NCBI GenBank assembly: GCA_028289645.1 | Contig: JANQOK010000015.1 | Coordinates: 310,001 to 374,000, forward strand | Direction: 5' to 3' | From: Anderseniella sp. | Lineage (GTDB): Bacteria; Pseudomonadota; Alphaproteobacteria; Rhizobiales; Aestuariivirgaceae | DNA length: 64,000 bases | Shown here: positions 56,057 to 64,000 of the stretch, in pieces | How positions within the stretch are numbered: the stretch's first letter is position 1 | How the letters are laid out: the number at the start of each line of letters is the position of its first letter | The notes under the pieces: model-generated | Databases searched by the model: none | Seen by the model: only the letters and a program-made list of their open reading frames with translations | Told to the model about the DNA's origin: nothing | Translations under genes and position numbers: made by a program

Positions 56057-57331
56057 TCACAATCCCTTTACCGGGTGCGTGTCAGCCAGCACCGGGCGGC
56101 GCAGGGCCAACAGGCGGCGGGCTTCTTCTGACTTGCCCTGCTTGAGAAGGCATTCCAGCAGCGAGAATTCCAGAAGATCCCGTTGCGCGCGGCTGCCGCC
56201 GAGGCGGGCGTCTTCGGCCATCAGGCTGGTGAGCAGGCGTTCAGCCTCTGGCCAGTCCTGGCGCGCTATGGCGCCGAAGGCTTGCGCCGCGTCGCGCAGC
56301 AGGTCGGCGGCCGGACCCTTCGCGCCCGACATGATCCTGTTGAGTGCATCGCCGTCGCCCGCCATGGCATGGGCAAGTGCGGCGTGATAGTCGATGAAGG
56401 TCAGGCCCGGTTCCGGGAAGAACCGGCTGGCATAGGCGCTCACCTCGCGCCATTTCTCCTGCGCCACCGTCTCGCCCGCCAGTTCGGCCCGGTACAGGAT
56501 CGATGCGGTGTCCGACAGGATGTTGATCGGCATGCCGAGGGCGGCACCCGGTTTCACGTCGGCGTCGACCCGCCGCCACATCTCGTCTGTCTGGCCCAGT
56601 TGCAGCGCCCACAATGCCGCGTGCCAGGACAGGTGACCGTGCATCACCGCTGAGCGGTCGTAGTCCTCAAGCCAGTCGCTGATATACGACAGGCCGAGCT
56701 GGGTCTCACCGGCTTCGTAATAGATGTGCGAGCGCACATGGGCGCCGTGGCTGTTGCGCGGATTGAGCGCCAGCGACCGGTCGATGACCGTATCGGCCTT
56801 GTCCACCTGGCCGGTCTCGCACAGCGCAAAGGCATACTGGTTGAGATACCACCAGTCGTCGCCATAGTGCGGCTTCAGGGCGCTGGTGAAGGCCAGCATC
56901 TCCGCCTCGCGGCCGGGCAGGCCGGAAAACCCGATCAGCCCGAAAATACTGGTGCTGGTCTGCGCCACCATGGCGTCGCGCGGATGGGCGGCGACGTGGT
57001 CGACGACGGCGGCAAAGCCTTCCTTGGTCTTGCCGTTGGCCAACAGGTCGAAGACCCTGATGTGGCCGGCCTCGCGGTCGGTGACGCCGTTCGCCGTCCC
57101 GCGCACCTCGCCAATGACCTCGCGTGCCTTCGCAACATTGCCGGTGGCGTGATGAGCCCGCGCCAGCCCGGCCCGCCCAAGCACGAAGCCCGGATCTTCC
57201 GCGACAACCGCGTCGAACGCTTCCGTAATCCCAGGCGCGCCTTCCAGCAACTTGTCCACGGCGCTCACATACAGGTCACGGGCCGTGGCCGAAGACGTTG
57301 AAATCGGGTTGTCATATCTGTCTGTCAGCAC
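56057..57331 (-). CDS. TTC38-like tetratricopeptide repeat protein
   Basis: The 424-residue protein resembles bacterial relatives of eukaryotic TTC38. Characteristic segments are AREAGHIRVFDLLANGKTKEGFA-like repeats, HYGDDWWYLNQYAFALCETGQ, SLALNPRNSHGAHVRSHIYYEAGE and HGHLSWHAALWAL. GTG start with a near-ideal AAGGAG ribosome site 8 nt upstream. Function is unknown in bacteria. It is the last gene of a four-gene minus-strand run with GST, TerB and the DinG-like helicase. Confidence 0.82.
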   Translation of the reverse strand: MLTDRYDNPISTSSATARDLYVSAVDKLLEGAPGITEAFDAVVAEDPGFVLGRAGLARAHHATGNVAKAREVIGEVRGTANGVTDREAGHIRVFDLLANGKTKEGFAAVVDHVAAHPRDAMVAQTSTSIFGLIGFSGLPGREAEMLAFTSALKPHYGDDWWYLNQYAFALCETGQVDKADTVIDRSLALNPRNSHGAHVRSHIYYEAGETQLGLSYISDWLEDYDRSAVMHGHLSWHAALWALQLGQTDEMWRRVDADVKPGAALGMPINILSDTASILYRAELAGETVAQEKWREVSAYASRFFPEPGLTFIDYHAALAHAMAGDGDALNRIMSGAKGPAADLLRDAAQAFGAIARQDWPEAERLLTSLMAEDARLGGSRAQRDLLEFSLLECLLKQGKSEEARRLLALRRPVLADTHPVKGL

Positions 57332-57358
57332 GGCCGTCCGCTCCTTTGGTACAAGCTG

Positions 57359-57991
57359 TCAGGCATTCGGGGCCTGGCGCGGCATCAGGTCGTAAGGTCC
57401 TTTCCAGCCCGGCAGCGATGATATGCGCTCGCGCCATGCCAGGATGTTGGGATAGTCGTTGAGATCAACGCCCAGCTCGCCGTCATAGAACATGTATCCG
57501 ATCAGCGAGAAGTCGGCGATGCTTAACCGGTCGAGCGCCATGAAGTCATGCGCGCCCAGGTGCTTGTCGACAATCTGCATGGCCCCTTCCGCGCGCCCGC
57601 GCAGGAACTCCGTCACCGGGGTTTCTCCGGTGTTCATGAACGTCAGCATGAAGCGCAGCGTGGCGTTGTAGCTGGTGAACTTGTGATTGTCGAAATACAT
57701 CCAGCGCAGGATGTCATAGCGTTCGTCATCATTGTCCCAGCCGAACTCGCCGAACTTGCCAGCGAGATACTCCAGCATGACACCGCTCTGGGTCAGCTTG
57801 CGCCCGTCATGCACCAGCACCGGCACTTCGCCCATCTCGTTGATCTCGGAGCGGTAATTCTCCGACCGGCTTTCGCCGTTGAAGAAGTCCACTGGCATCG
57901 GCTCCCAATCGGCGCCGCACAAGGTCAGCATCAGTGCCACCTTGTAGGAATTGCCGGATTCGCCGAAGCAATACAGTTGATAATCTGCCAT
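57359..57991 (-). CDS. Glutathione S-transferase family protein
   Basis: Cytosolic GST of 210 residues. The thioredoxin-like N-terminal domain shows YCFGESGNSYKVALMLTLCGADWE and the glutathione-binding MGEVPVLVHDGRKLTQSGVMLEYLA (cis-Pro and Ser). The all-helical C-terminal domain contains LDRLSIADFSLIGYMFY. The reactive residue near the N-terminus appears to be Ser/Tyr rather than Cys. Spaced 27 nt before the TTC38-like gene and 24 nt after terB. Substrate unknown. Confidence 0.9.
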   Translation of the reverse strand: MADYQLYCFGESGNSYKVALMLTLCGADWEPMPVDFFNGESRSENYRSEINEMGEVPVLVHDGRKLTQSGVMLEYLAGKFGEFGWDNDDERYDILRWMYFDNHKFTSYNATLRFMLTFMNTGETPVTEFLRGRAEGAMQIVDKHLGAHDFMALDRLSIADFSLIGYMFYDGELGVDLNDYPNILAWRERISSLPGWKGPYDLMPRQAPNA

Positions 57992-58015
57992 GAGGTCTCT
58001 CCCGCTCAGAATTGA

Positions 58016-58441
58016 TCAGGCGCTTTGATAGCGGGCGATGGCCGCGTGCTCCAGTGCCGCTGTCTGCAGTTTGGTCAGGTCCAGTGCGTCGCGCAGCATG
58101 GCCAGAAAGCGGATTTCCTCGCGTGCGATATTACGGTCGGCAATGGCCACCTCGACCGCCAGCGCATAGGCCGTTTCACGCAGCACCGCCGGCAGTCCTG
58201 ACTTGATCAGCGCCAGGGCGGTTTGCAGGCCGGTGTCCTCCTGCAGGATTTCGCCGCACTCCTGGGCCACGTGGGTCAGGCGTTCGGGATCAAAGCCGGA
58301 AAACGCGGGCAGGGTCTGCACCAGCCGGCCGATGCGGGCCAGTTCCGCGTTGCCGATCTTGGCGTCCACGGCAATCATCGTCATCATCACGTAGATCAGT
58401 GCCTGGTGATGGTTGATGGTCTTAGTTACAGGCTTGTTCAT
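58016..58441 (-). CDS. TerB-domain protein
   Basis: Small all-helical protein of 141 residues. YVMMTMIAVDAKIGNAELARIGRLVQTLP and AIADRNIAREEIRFLAMLRDALDL show the two Asp/Glu-rich metal-binding-like helix loops of the TerB (tellurite resistance B) fold. No other ter gene is present, so tellurite resistance is not implied. The gene starts just after the DinG-like stop codon (gap of 2 nt), pointing to a shared role or coupled translation. Confidence 0.85.
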   Translation of the reverse strand: MNKPVTKTINHHQALIYVMMTMIAVDAKIGNAELARIGRLVQTLPAFSGFDPERLTHVAQECGEILQEDTGLQTALALIKSGLPAVLRETAYALAVEVAIADRNIAREEIRFLAMLRDALDLTKLQTAALEHAAIARYQSA

Positions 58442-58443
58442 AC

Positions 58444-61287
58444 TCAGCTCGCTCCAAACTCTTTCACAATCTCGATGGCATCTACAAGGCCGGTTCTCTC
58501 AATGGTCATACCGGGTGGGAAGGCAGTTGAAAACCGGCTTGCCATACGTGCGTCCAGCATCACAAAACAACCCCTGTCAGTGGCTTGCCGGATCAGGCGT
58601 CCGAACGCCTGCCGCAATCTGAGCCGCACCTGCATGTCCTGCCAGGCCTGGCCGCCGAAAGCTGCGCGCCGCGCCCGCTCCAGTATGGTGGGTTGGCCCC
58701 ACGGTACCCGATCCATGACGATCAGCCTAAGCGATTCTCCCGGCACGTCGACCCCGTCGCGCACAGCATCGGTGCCGAGCAGGCAGGCGTTCTCCTCGGA
58801 CCTGAACATGTCAACCAGGGTGCCGGTGTCGATCGGGTCAGCGTGTTGTGCGTAGAGCGGCAGGCCTGCTTCCGCCATCGGCTGCACCAACCGCCGGTGC
58901 ACCGCGCGCAGGCGCGAGATCGCCGTAAACAGCCCCAGCGCGCCGCCGCCCGACTCCAGGAACAGTTCCCGGTAGGCGGCCGCCAGCTGATCCATGTTCT
59001 CCCGGCCGACGTCATTGACCACGATCAGGCGGGAGTTCTTCAGGTAATCGAACGGCGACTCCCAGCTGTGCCGGATCACCGGATAGGGCAGGTGAACCGA
59101 GCCGGTGCGCATTTCTGCATTGCGCCAGTCATCGGGCATTTCCGGCGGCCGGTCGCGCAGCGTGGCAGAGGTGATGATGATGCCGTCGGCCGGCTGCAGG
59201 ACGGCAGCGGCTAGCGGCACGGTCGGGTCGATCCAGTGCGAATGCAGGCCGGTGTCGACTTCGCGGTTCCAGGCCTGTTCGATGGCGAACCACTCGGAAA
59301 ATTCAGCCCTCGGCTCATCCACCAGCCGGCTTAGCATTTCAATGAAGCCGCCGAGCATGAGTTCCGATCGCCGGGTCAGCGATCTGGCCAGCGCCTCGAT
59401 GCGGGCCCGCTCCGTACTGGCCAGCTCGGCCGCCTCGTCGTCGAGCCGTTTCATCAGCCTGCGCGCCAGTGCGGTCATCGGCCGCTTCAGGTCGATCATC
59501 GCGGCTGCCAGTGTGCCGGCGGCCGCTTGCAGGCCGTCGATGAACGGCCGGCAGTCGGTTTCCAGGTTGCCGATCTGGCGCGGGTCGGCGCGCGCCGTCA
59601 CCTGCTGCCGCACCAGGCCCAGGAAAGCCTCGGTTTCACCGTCCGCCTGGCCGGCCTGAATGCGCCGCATCCAGCCCGGGCCCGGCAGGCACAGCGCGCC
59701 CGACAGGACCTTGGCCAGCAGGTCTTCCGCCTCGTCGTCGTCACCGGCCAGGTCGCCGAGCCGGTCGACCAGCCCTCTCCCCCGTCGCCGCTGTGATTCC
59801 GGACCCCGGATCCAGCGTCTCAGTTCGGTGGTTTCCTGACCGGTGAGATGGCCGGAAAAGGCGCTGTCAGCGGCATCAAACAGGTGATGGCCCTCATCAA
59901 ACACCAGCCGCTTCAGCCCGCCGGCGCGTTCCTGGTCTTCATCCACCTGGGCTTCGCCGATGGCGTGGTCGACGGCGATCTGGTGCAGCACCAAAGCGTG
60001 GTTGGCGATCACCAGGTCGGCCTTGCGGCCGGCGCGCACCGCCTTTTCGATGAAGCATTTGCGGTAGTGCGGGCAGGCGGAATAGATGCATTCGCCGCGC
60101 CGGTCGGTCAGTCCCAGGCCCATTGGGGTCATGGCGCGCTCGCCGGTGTTGGCGTCATAGAACAGGCCCATCAGCCAGGCGGGAAAGTCGCCGCCGACCA
60201 TGTCGCCGTCCTTTGAATGGCGCACCCAGCGCGCAATCAACCCGGCCATCAGCGCCGACCTTGGGTTGGACGCGGTCATGCGCGCAAACGCCTCCTGCAT
60301 GTTGAGCAGGCAGACATAGTTTTCGCGGCCCTTTCGAACCACCACTTTGTGGCGGCGTTCTGCCGGGTCCGGCACCAACCGCGCGGTCTCCTGCTCGAGC
60401 TGGCGCTGCAGGTTCTTGGTGTAGGTGGAGATCCACACCGCCTGCTTGTTGCGCGAGGCCCACAGATAGGACGGTGCAAGATAGCCCAGTGTCTTGCCCA
60501 GCCCGGTGCCGGCTTCGGCCAGCACGATGGCGTTGCTGGCCGGCGTTTCGCGTGGCACGAACGCAGCTGTCGCGGCACCGGCATAGTCGACCTGCTGCGG
60601 ACGGGCCTCGGAAGATCCGCCCAGCACACCGGCCAGGAAGCTCTGGGCTTCAGCCGCGGTCACCGGCTCGTGGGCGCCGGGCGGGCGCGGCCCGTCGTCT
60701 TCCCATTCATCCAGCCGGTCCCAGACGTTCAGGCCGGTGGCGAACACCGAGGCGGCATCGCTGGCAGGGTCCCGGCCCAGGTTCTGGATGACCAGTTTCG
60801 CCCACGGCCATTTGCCCCGGTCGAGAAACTGCGCCACCTGGAATGTTTCGCGCGAGTTCGGATACGACCTGTCGCCGACCCGCTCAAGCAGGGCCCGGGC
60901 AAGGTTCAAAATCAGGTCGGCACCGGGCAGGTCTGTGTCCAACCCGAACGCGGCGCTCAAGCCCCGCGGCGTCGGCACCGCCATCACCGCCGGTGCCACG
61001 AAGGCAAACAGTTCGCACACATCCAGGTGCGACTGCTCGCGCGCCGTGCGCACCACACCCTGCGGCACCTGCGCCGCCAGAGCCAGCCGGTTGACCAGGT
61101 AGCCGGCGTGACAGACCACATGGGCGCTTTCGCCCAGGGCTTTCAGGGCGGCCGCCGGTTTTATTGTTTCCGGCGGCTCACCTGCCGTGATGCACAACGC
61201 GGACACGCCGTCGAGCACCATGACCGGCGGCAGGCCGTCTGTGCCGGCCCGCTGCGCTGTGGCGTTTTGATCCTGCCCGTCGTTCAT
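58444..61287 (-). CDS. DinG-like ATP-dependent DNA helicase with N-terminal exonuclease-like domain
   Basis: Superfamily 2 XPD/DinG-type helicase of 947 residues. Walker A is [14 protein letters not shown] (about residue 260), the DEAH-type box is [11 protein letters not shown] (about 465), and four Cys (about 327, 401, 406, 412; [12 protein letters not shown]) form the iron-sulfur site. Motif VI is [23 protein letters not shown]. The first 200 residues resemble a DnaQ-type exonuclease domain, as in Gram-positive DinG, but catalytic acids seem lost (see findings). ATG at 61287 is used; TTG precedes it. First gene of a four-gene operon, divergent from lysS. Confidence 0.9.
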   Translation of the reverse strand: MNDGQDQNATAQRAGTDGLPPVMVLDGVSALCITAGEPPETIKPAAALKALGESAHVVCHAGYLVNRLALAAQVPQGVVRTAREQSHLDVCELFAFVAPAVMAVPTPRGLSAAFGLDTDLPGADLILNLARALLERVGDRSYPNSRETFQVAQFLDRGKWPWAKLVIQNLGRDPASDAASVFATGLNVWDRLDEWEDDGPRPPGAHEPVTAAEAQSFLAGVLGGSSEARPQQVDYAGAATAAFVPRETPASNAIVLAEAGTGLGKTLGYLAPSYLWASRNKQAVWISTYTKNLQRQLEQETARLVPDPAERRHKVVVRKGRENYVCLLNMQEAFARMTASNPRSALMAGLIARWVRHSKDGDMVGGDFPAWLMGLFYDANTGERAMTPMGLGLTDRRGECIYSACPHYRKCFIEKAVRAGRKADLVIANHALVLHQIAVDHAIGEAQVDEDQERAGGLKRLVFDEGHHLFDAADSAFSGHLTGQETTELRRWIRGPESQRRRGRGLVDRLGDLAGDDDEAEDLLAKVLSGALCLPGPGWMRRIQAGQADGETEAFLGLVRQQVTARADPRQIGNLETDCRPFIDGLQAAAGTLAAAMIDLKRPMTALARRLMKRLDDEAAELASTERARIEALARSLTRRSELMLGGFIEMLSRLVDEPRAEFSEWFAIEQAWNREVDTGLHSHWIDPTVPLAAAVLQPADGIIITSATLRDRPPEMPDDWRNAEMRTGSVHLPYPVIRHSWESPFDYLKNSRLIVVNDVGRENMDQLAAAYRELFLESGGGALGLFTAISRLRAVHRRLVQPMAEAGLPLYAQHADPIDTGTLVDMFRSEENACLLGTDAVRDGVDVPGESLRLIVMDRVPWGQPTILERARRAAFGGQAWQDMQVRLRLRQAFGRLIRQATDRGCFVMLDARMASRFSTAFPPGMTIERTGLVDAIEIVKEFGAS

Positions 61288-61348
61288 CAATTATCGATTC
61301 GGCTCTTTATGTTCGCGTCGCAATGTGGCACAGGTTTCCGCCCAACAT

Positions 61349-61371
61349 CAGGGGTCTGCCCCTGCCTTTTT
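61349..61371 (+). terminator. Terminator-like hairpin in the lysS leader
   Basis: CAGGGG (61349-61354), loop TCTG, CCCCTG (61359-61364), then CC and five T (61367-61371). The start codon of lysS is 7 nt further on. No gene upstream reads in this direction (dinG is on the other strand), so it may act as an attenuator or a translation block for lysS rather than end another transcript. Confidence 0.5.
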
Positions 61372-61377
61372 CAAGAA

Positions 61378-63051
61378 ATGAATGCTGAACTGTCCATGTC
61401 TAGTCCGTCAAAGCCGTCTGTCGATCCTGCCCTGCGCGCCGCCGCGCTTGAAAGCAAGGCGTGGCCGTTCGAAGAAGCCCGCAAGCTGCTCAAGCGAATC
61501 GAGAAACGCCAGACGCGTCACGACTATATCCTGTTTGAGACCGGATATGGACCGTCCGGCCTGCCGCATATAGGCACGTTCGGCGAGGTTGCCCGCACCA
61601 CCATGATCCGGCGTGCGTTCGAGCTTATCTCCGACATGCCGACAAAGCTATTGTGTTTCTCCGATGACATGGACGGCATGCGCAAGGTGCCGGACAATGT
61701 GCCCAGGCAGGACCTGTTGCGGGAACACCTGCACCGGCCGCTGACCGTGGTGCCGGATCCGTTCGGGGAATATGAGAGCTTCGGTCATCACAACAACGCC
61801 ATGCTGCGCCGCTTCCTCGACACCTTCGGGTTTGACTATGAGTTCGCCAGCGCCACCGAGTATTACAAATCCGGCAAGTTCGATGACATCCTGCTGCGTG
61901 CCTGCGAGCGCTACCAGAAGATCATGGACATCATGCTCCCCACCCTGGGTGAGGAGCGCCGTGCCACCTATTCCTGCTTCCTGCCGATCTCGCCCACGTC
62001 GGGCCGCGTGCTCTATGTGCCGATGAAGGAGGTCAATGCCGCCGACGGCACGGTGACATTTGAAGACGAGGACGGAACCGATGTCACGCTGCCGGTCACC
62101 GGCGGCAATGTGAAGCTGCAGTGGAAGCCGGATTTCGGCGCCCGCTGGGCCGCGCTCGGCGTGGACTTTGAAATGTACGGCAAGGATCACCAGACCAACA
62201 CGCCGATCTACGACGGCATCTGCCGGGCGCTCGGCGGTCACGCGCCGGAACACTATGTCTATGAGCTGTTCCTGGACCAGAACGGCGAGAAGATCTCCAA
62301 GTCCAAGGGCAATGGCCTGACCATCGACGAATGGCTCACCTACGCCCCGACCGAGAGCCTGGCCATGTTCATGTTCCAGAAACCGCGCACGGCGAAGCGC
62401 CTGTATTTCGACGTTATTCCGCGCGCCGTGGATGAGTATTTTCAGCATCTGGCGGCTTTCGAGAGACAGCATAATTCGCAGGATCTAAAAGCCCAGCTCA
62501 CGAATCCGGCCTGGCACATCCATGAAGGCAATCCGCCGAAGGCCGACATGCCGGTCACCTTTGCGCTGCTGCTCAACCTGGCAGCGGTGGCCAATGCAGA
62601 GACCAAGGACGGCCTGTGGGCGTTTATCCAGCGCTATTCACCCGACACCAGCCCTGCAACCCATCCGCATATCGACCAGCTTGCCGGGTTTGCGCTGCGC
62701 TATTTCGAGGACTTTGTCAGGCCTGCCAAACAGTACCGCGCGGCTACAGACGATGAGGCAGTTGCCCTGCGAGACCTGTCAGATGCACTGGCCAAGTTGC
62801 CGGCGGGCGCGACACCGGAAGACATCCAGTCGGCCGTTTATGATGTCGGCCGCAGGGAGCCGTATACCAAGCAGAACAAGGACGGCAGCACCGGCGTATC
62901 GCTGGCCTGGTTCAACACACTGTATGAAATCCTGCTCGGCGAGAAACAGGGGCCGCGATTTGGCTCGTTTGTGGCGCTTTACGGCATCGAGGAAACCCGC
63001 GCCCTGATCGGACGCGCCCTGGCCGGTGAGCTGGTCAAGGTGGATGCATGA
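61378..63051 (+). CDS. lysS: Lysyl-tRNA synthetase, class I
   Basis: Class I LysRS as found in archaea and most alphaproteobacteria, in place of the class II enzyme of E. coli. The HIGH-like motif is [13 protein letters not shown] and the KMSKS-like motif KISKSKGNG; the family segments [23 protein letters not shown] and [24 protein letters not shown] are clear. ATG at 61378 gives 557 residues; ATG at 61396 is a close alternative and the frame stays open far upstream without coding features. Its stop overlaps the next gene (ATGA). Confidence 0.95.
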   Translation: MNAELSMSSPSKPSVDPALRAAALESKAWPFEEARKLLKRIEKRQTRHDYILFETGYGPSGLPHIGTFGEVARTTMIRRAFELISDMPTKLLCFSDDMDGMRKVPDNVPRQDLLREHLHRPLTVVPDPFGEYESFGHHNNAMLRRFLDTFGFDYEFASATEYYKSGKFDDILLRACERYQKIMDIMLPTLGEERRATYSCFLPISPTSGRVLYVPMKEVNAADGTVTFEDEDGTDVTLPVTGGNVKLQWKPDFGARWAALGVDFEMYGKDHQTNTPIYDGICRALGGHAPEHYVYELFLDQNGEKISKSKGNGLTIDEWLTYAPTESLAMFMFQKPRTAKRLYFDVIPRAVDEYFQHLAAFERQHNSQDLKAQLTNPAWHIHEGNPPKADMPVTFALLLNLAAVANAETKDGLWAFIQRYSPDTSPATHPHIDQLAGFALRYFEDFVRPAKQYRAATDDEAVALRDLSDALAKLPAGATPEDIQSAVYDVGRREPYTKQNKDGSTGVSLAWFNTLYEILLGEKQGPRFGSFVALYGIEETRALIGRALAGELVKVDA

Positions 63052-64000
63052 CGACACCGGCGCGCGGCTTTGACCTGTCCGAGTTCGAAGCGCGTCATGA
63101 ACGGGCGCAGGCGGAAATGACCGCCCGCAGCCTAGATGCTGTAGTTGTCACCGCCCCGCCCAACTGGCGCTATTTTGCCGGTTTTGCCACCCAGTTCTGG
63201 GAAAGTCCGACGCGGCCGTGGTTTCTCGTCCTGCCGCGTGACGGTGAGCCAGTGGCGGTCATCCCGACCATTGGCGAGCCTGGCATTGCCAGGACCTGGG
63301 TGAAGGATATCCGCACCTGGCCGGCGCCGCAGCCCGAAGATGACGGTGTGTCGTTGATGGCTGAGGTGCTGGCAGACTGCCCGCACCGCTTCGGCCGTGT
63401 CGGCTGGGAGATGGGACGCGAGAGTGTCATTCGCATGCCGATTGCCGACTTTGACCGTATCCGGTCAGCCTGCTCCGGTATAGAGTTTGCCGACGCATCG
63501 CCGCTGATCTGGCGCCTTCGCATGGTCAAGTCGCCGGCGGAAATCGCGAAGATTGAACGGGCCTGCCGGATCGGCAGCGAGGCCTATGCCGCGCTGCCCG
63601 GGCAATTGTCCGCCGGCATGAACGAGCATGACATCGCCCGCACGTTCCGGGCCGAACTGACCCGGCAGGGTGCCGACGCTATACCGTTCATGGCCGTGAC
63701 CGCCGGGGCAGGCGGCTATAACCAGATCATCGTCGGGCCCAATGACCGGGATCTCGCCGCCGGCGATGTGCTGTTCATCGACCTCGGCGCCACGTTCGAC
63801 GGTTACTTCTGTGACTTCGACCGCAATTTTGCCTGCTGCGATGTGGATGACGAGACCAAGAAGACCCAGGACATTGTCTGGCGCGCCACCGAAGCCGGCA
63901 TCGCCGCGGCGCGGCCTGGAGCAACTCCGGCGGACCTTGCCGCCGCCATGGTGTCGGTGATGGCCGATGCCGGGGCGACGGGTGGCAATGTAGGGCGCCT
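63048..64000 (+). CDS. M24-family (Xaa-Pro aminopeptidase-like) metallopeptidase, truncated by window end
   Basis: Frame open from the ATG at 63048 (overlapping the lysS stop) to the window end, about 317 codons. The N-terminal creatinase-like domain ([20 protein letters not shown]) is followed by the pita-bread catalytic domain with [28 protein letters not shown] and the first metal ligands [16 protein letters not shown] (two Asp). The remaining His and Glu ligands lie beyond the window. M24 members also include creatinase, ectoine hydrolase and the DMSP lyase DddP, so the substrate is undecided. Confidence 0.88.
   Translation, partial: MTTPARGFDLSEFEARHERAQAEMTARSLDAVVVTAPPNWRYFAGFATQFWESPTRPWFLVLPRDGEPVAVIPTIGEPGIARTWVKDIRTWPAPQPEDDGVSLMAEVLADCPHRFGRVGWEMGRESVIRMPIADFDRIRSACSGIEFADASPLIWRLRMVKSPAEIAKIERACRIGSEAYAALPGQLSAGMNEHDIARTFRAELTRQGADAIPFMAVTAGAGGYNQIIVGPNDRDLAAGDVLFIDLGATFDGYFCDFDRNFACCDVDDETKKTQDIVWRATEAGIAAARPGATPADLAAAMVSVMADAGATGGNVGR

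Noticed and set aside
60217-61377. Long in-frame extension of the lysS reading frame across the divergent dinG gene
   Set aside because: It is antisense to a well-supported helicase gene and shows no protein family features; GC-rich DNA often keeps such frames open.

Overview
The window is GC-rich, densely coded DNA from an alphaproteobacterial chromosome, most like Hyphomicrobiales (Rhizobiales) or a close relative. The evidence is the gene content and order: irr next to fabA-fabB-fabI; mutM/ubiE/ubiB/coaBC/dut beside an enoyl-CoA hydratase gene and rpsT-dnaA; dnaA-dnaN-recF-gyrB in line; a RegB/RegA redox two-component system with an SCO protein; class I lysyl-tRNA synthetase; a divergent alphaproteobacterial-type HisRS; short HisG with HisZ; and a perfect CtrA-type site. 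The species cannot be named from the sequence. No IS element, prophage, CRISPR array, rRNA or tRNA gene was seen.

Layout. 1-7.4 kb: end of pnp with its terminator, a 2-hydroxyacid dehydrogenase, an SH3-domain protein, irr, the unsaturated fatty acid genes fabA-fabB-fabI, and a MoeB-like E1 enzyme. 7.4-11.5 kb (minus): ubiE-ubiB-coaBC-dut. 11.5-21 kb (plus): mutM, enoyl-CoA hydratase, rpsT, a long gene-free stretch, then dnaA-dnaN-recF-gyrB. 21-30.6 kb: class A penicillin-binding protein behind a CtrA-like site, YgjP-type metalloprotein, PHB depolymerase behind a promoter with an operator-like palindrome, SCO protein divergent from regB-regA, MmcB, and an ABC-2 exporter. 30.9-35.6 kb: CrtI-type desaturase, acyltransferase and GT2 glycosyltransferase in a row, with a GT4 enzyme convergent to them; this looks like a small glycolipid or carotenoid-ester pathway. 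35.7-44.5 kb: pobA behind a large leader hairpin, pyrC, a livGFHMJ branched-chain amino acid uptake operon ending in a strong terminator, and a methyltransferase/BetI-like regulator pair. 44.5-46.3 kb: gap-rpe.

46.3-51.3 kb is the least ordinary part. It holds a roughly 200-nt nested inverted-repeat element, an A/T-rich gene-free stretch, the hisS-hisZ-hisG operon, and an orphan membrane-protein gene whose first third is strikingly A/T-rich. 51.5-56 kb (plus) is a tightly packed set: NTF2-like protein, benzoate-CoA-ligase-like enzyme, alpha/beta hydrolase, CAP-domain protein, TPR/glycosyltransferase-like protein. 56-61.3 kb (minus) is one apparent operon of DinG-like helicase, TerB-domain protein, GST and a TTC38-like TPR protein. 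The window closes with lysS, which has a terminator-like hairpin just before its start codon, and a truncated M24 peptidase gene.

No single unmistakable new system is present. The best leads are the desaturase/acyltransferase/glycosyltransferase cluster, the mosaic membrane-protein gene with its acidic/histidine motifs, the DinG-like helicase with an apparently dead exonuclease domain coupled to TerB, the nested inverted-repeat element, and several leader hairpins and operator-like palindromes. All functional statements come from motif recognition by eye. No database search or computation was run.
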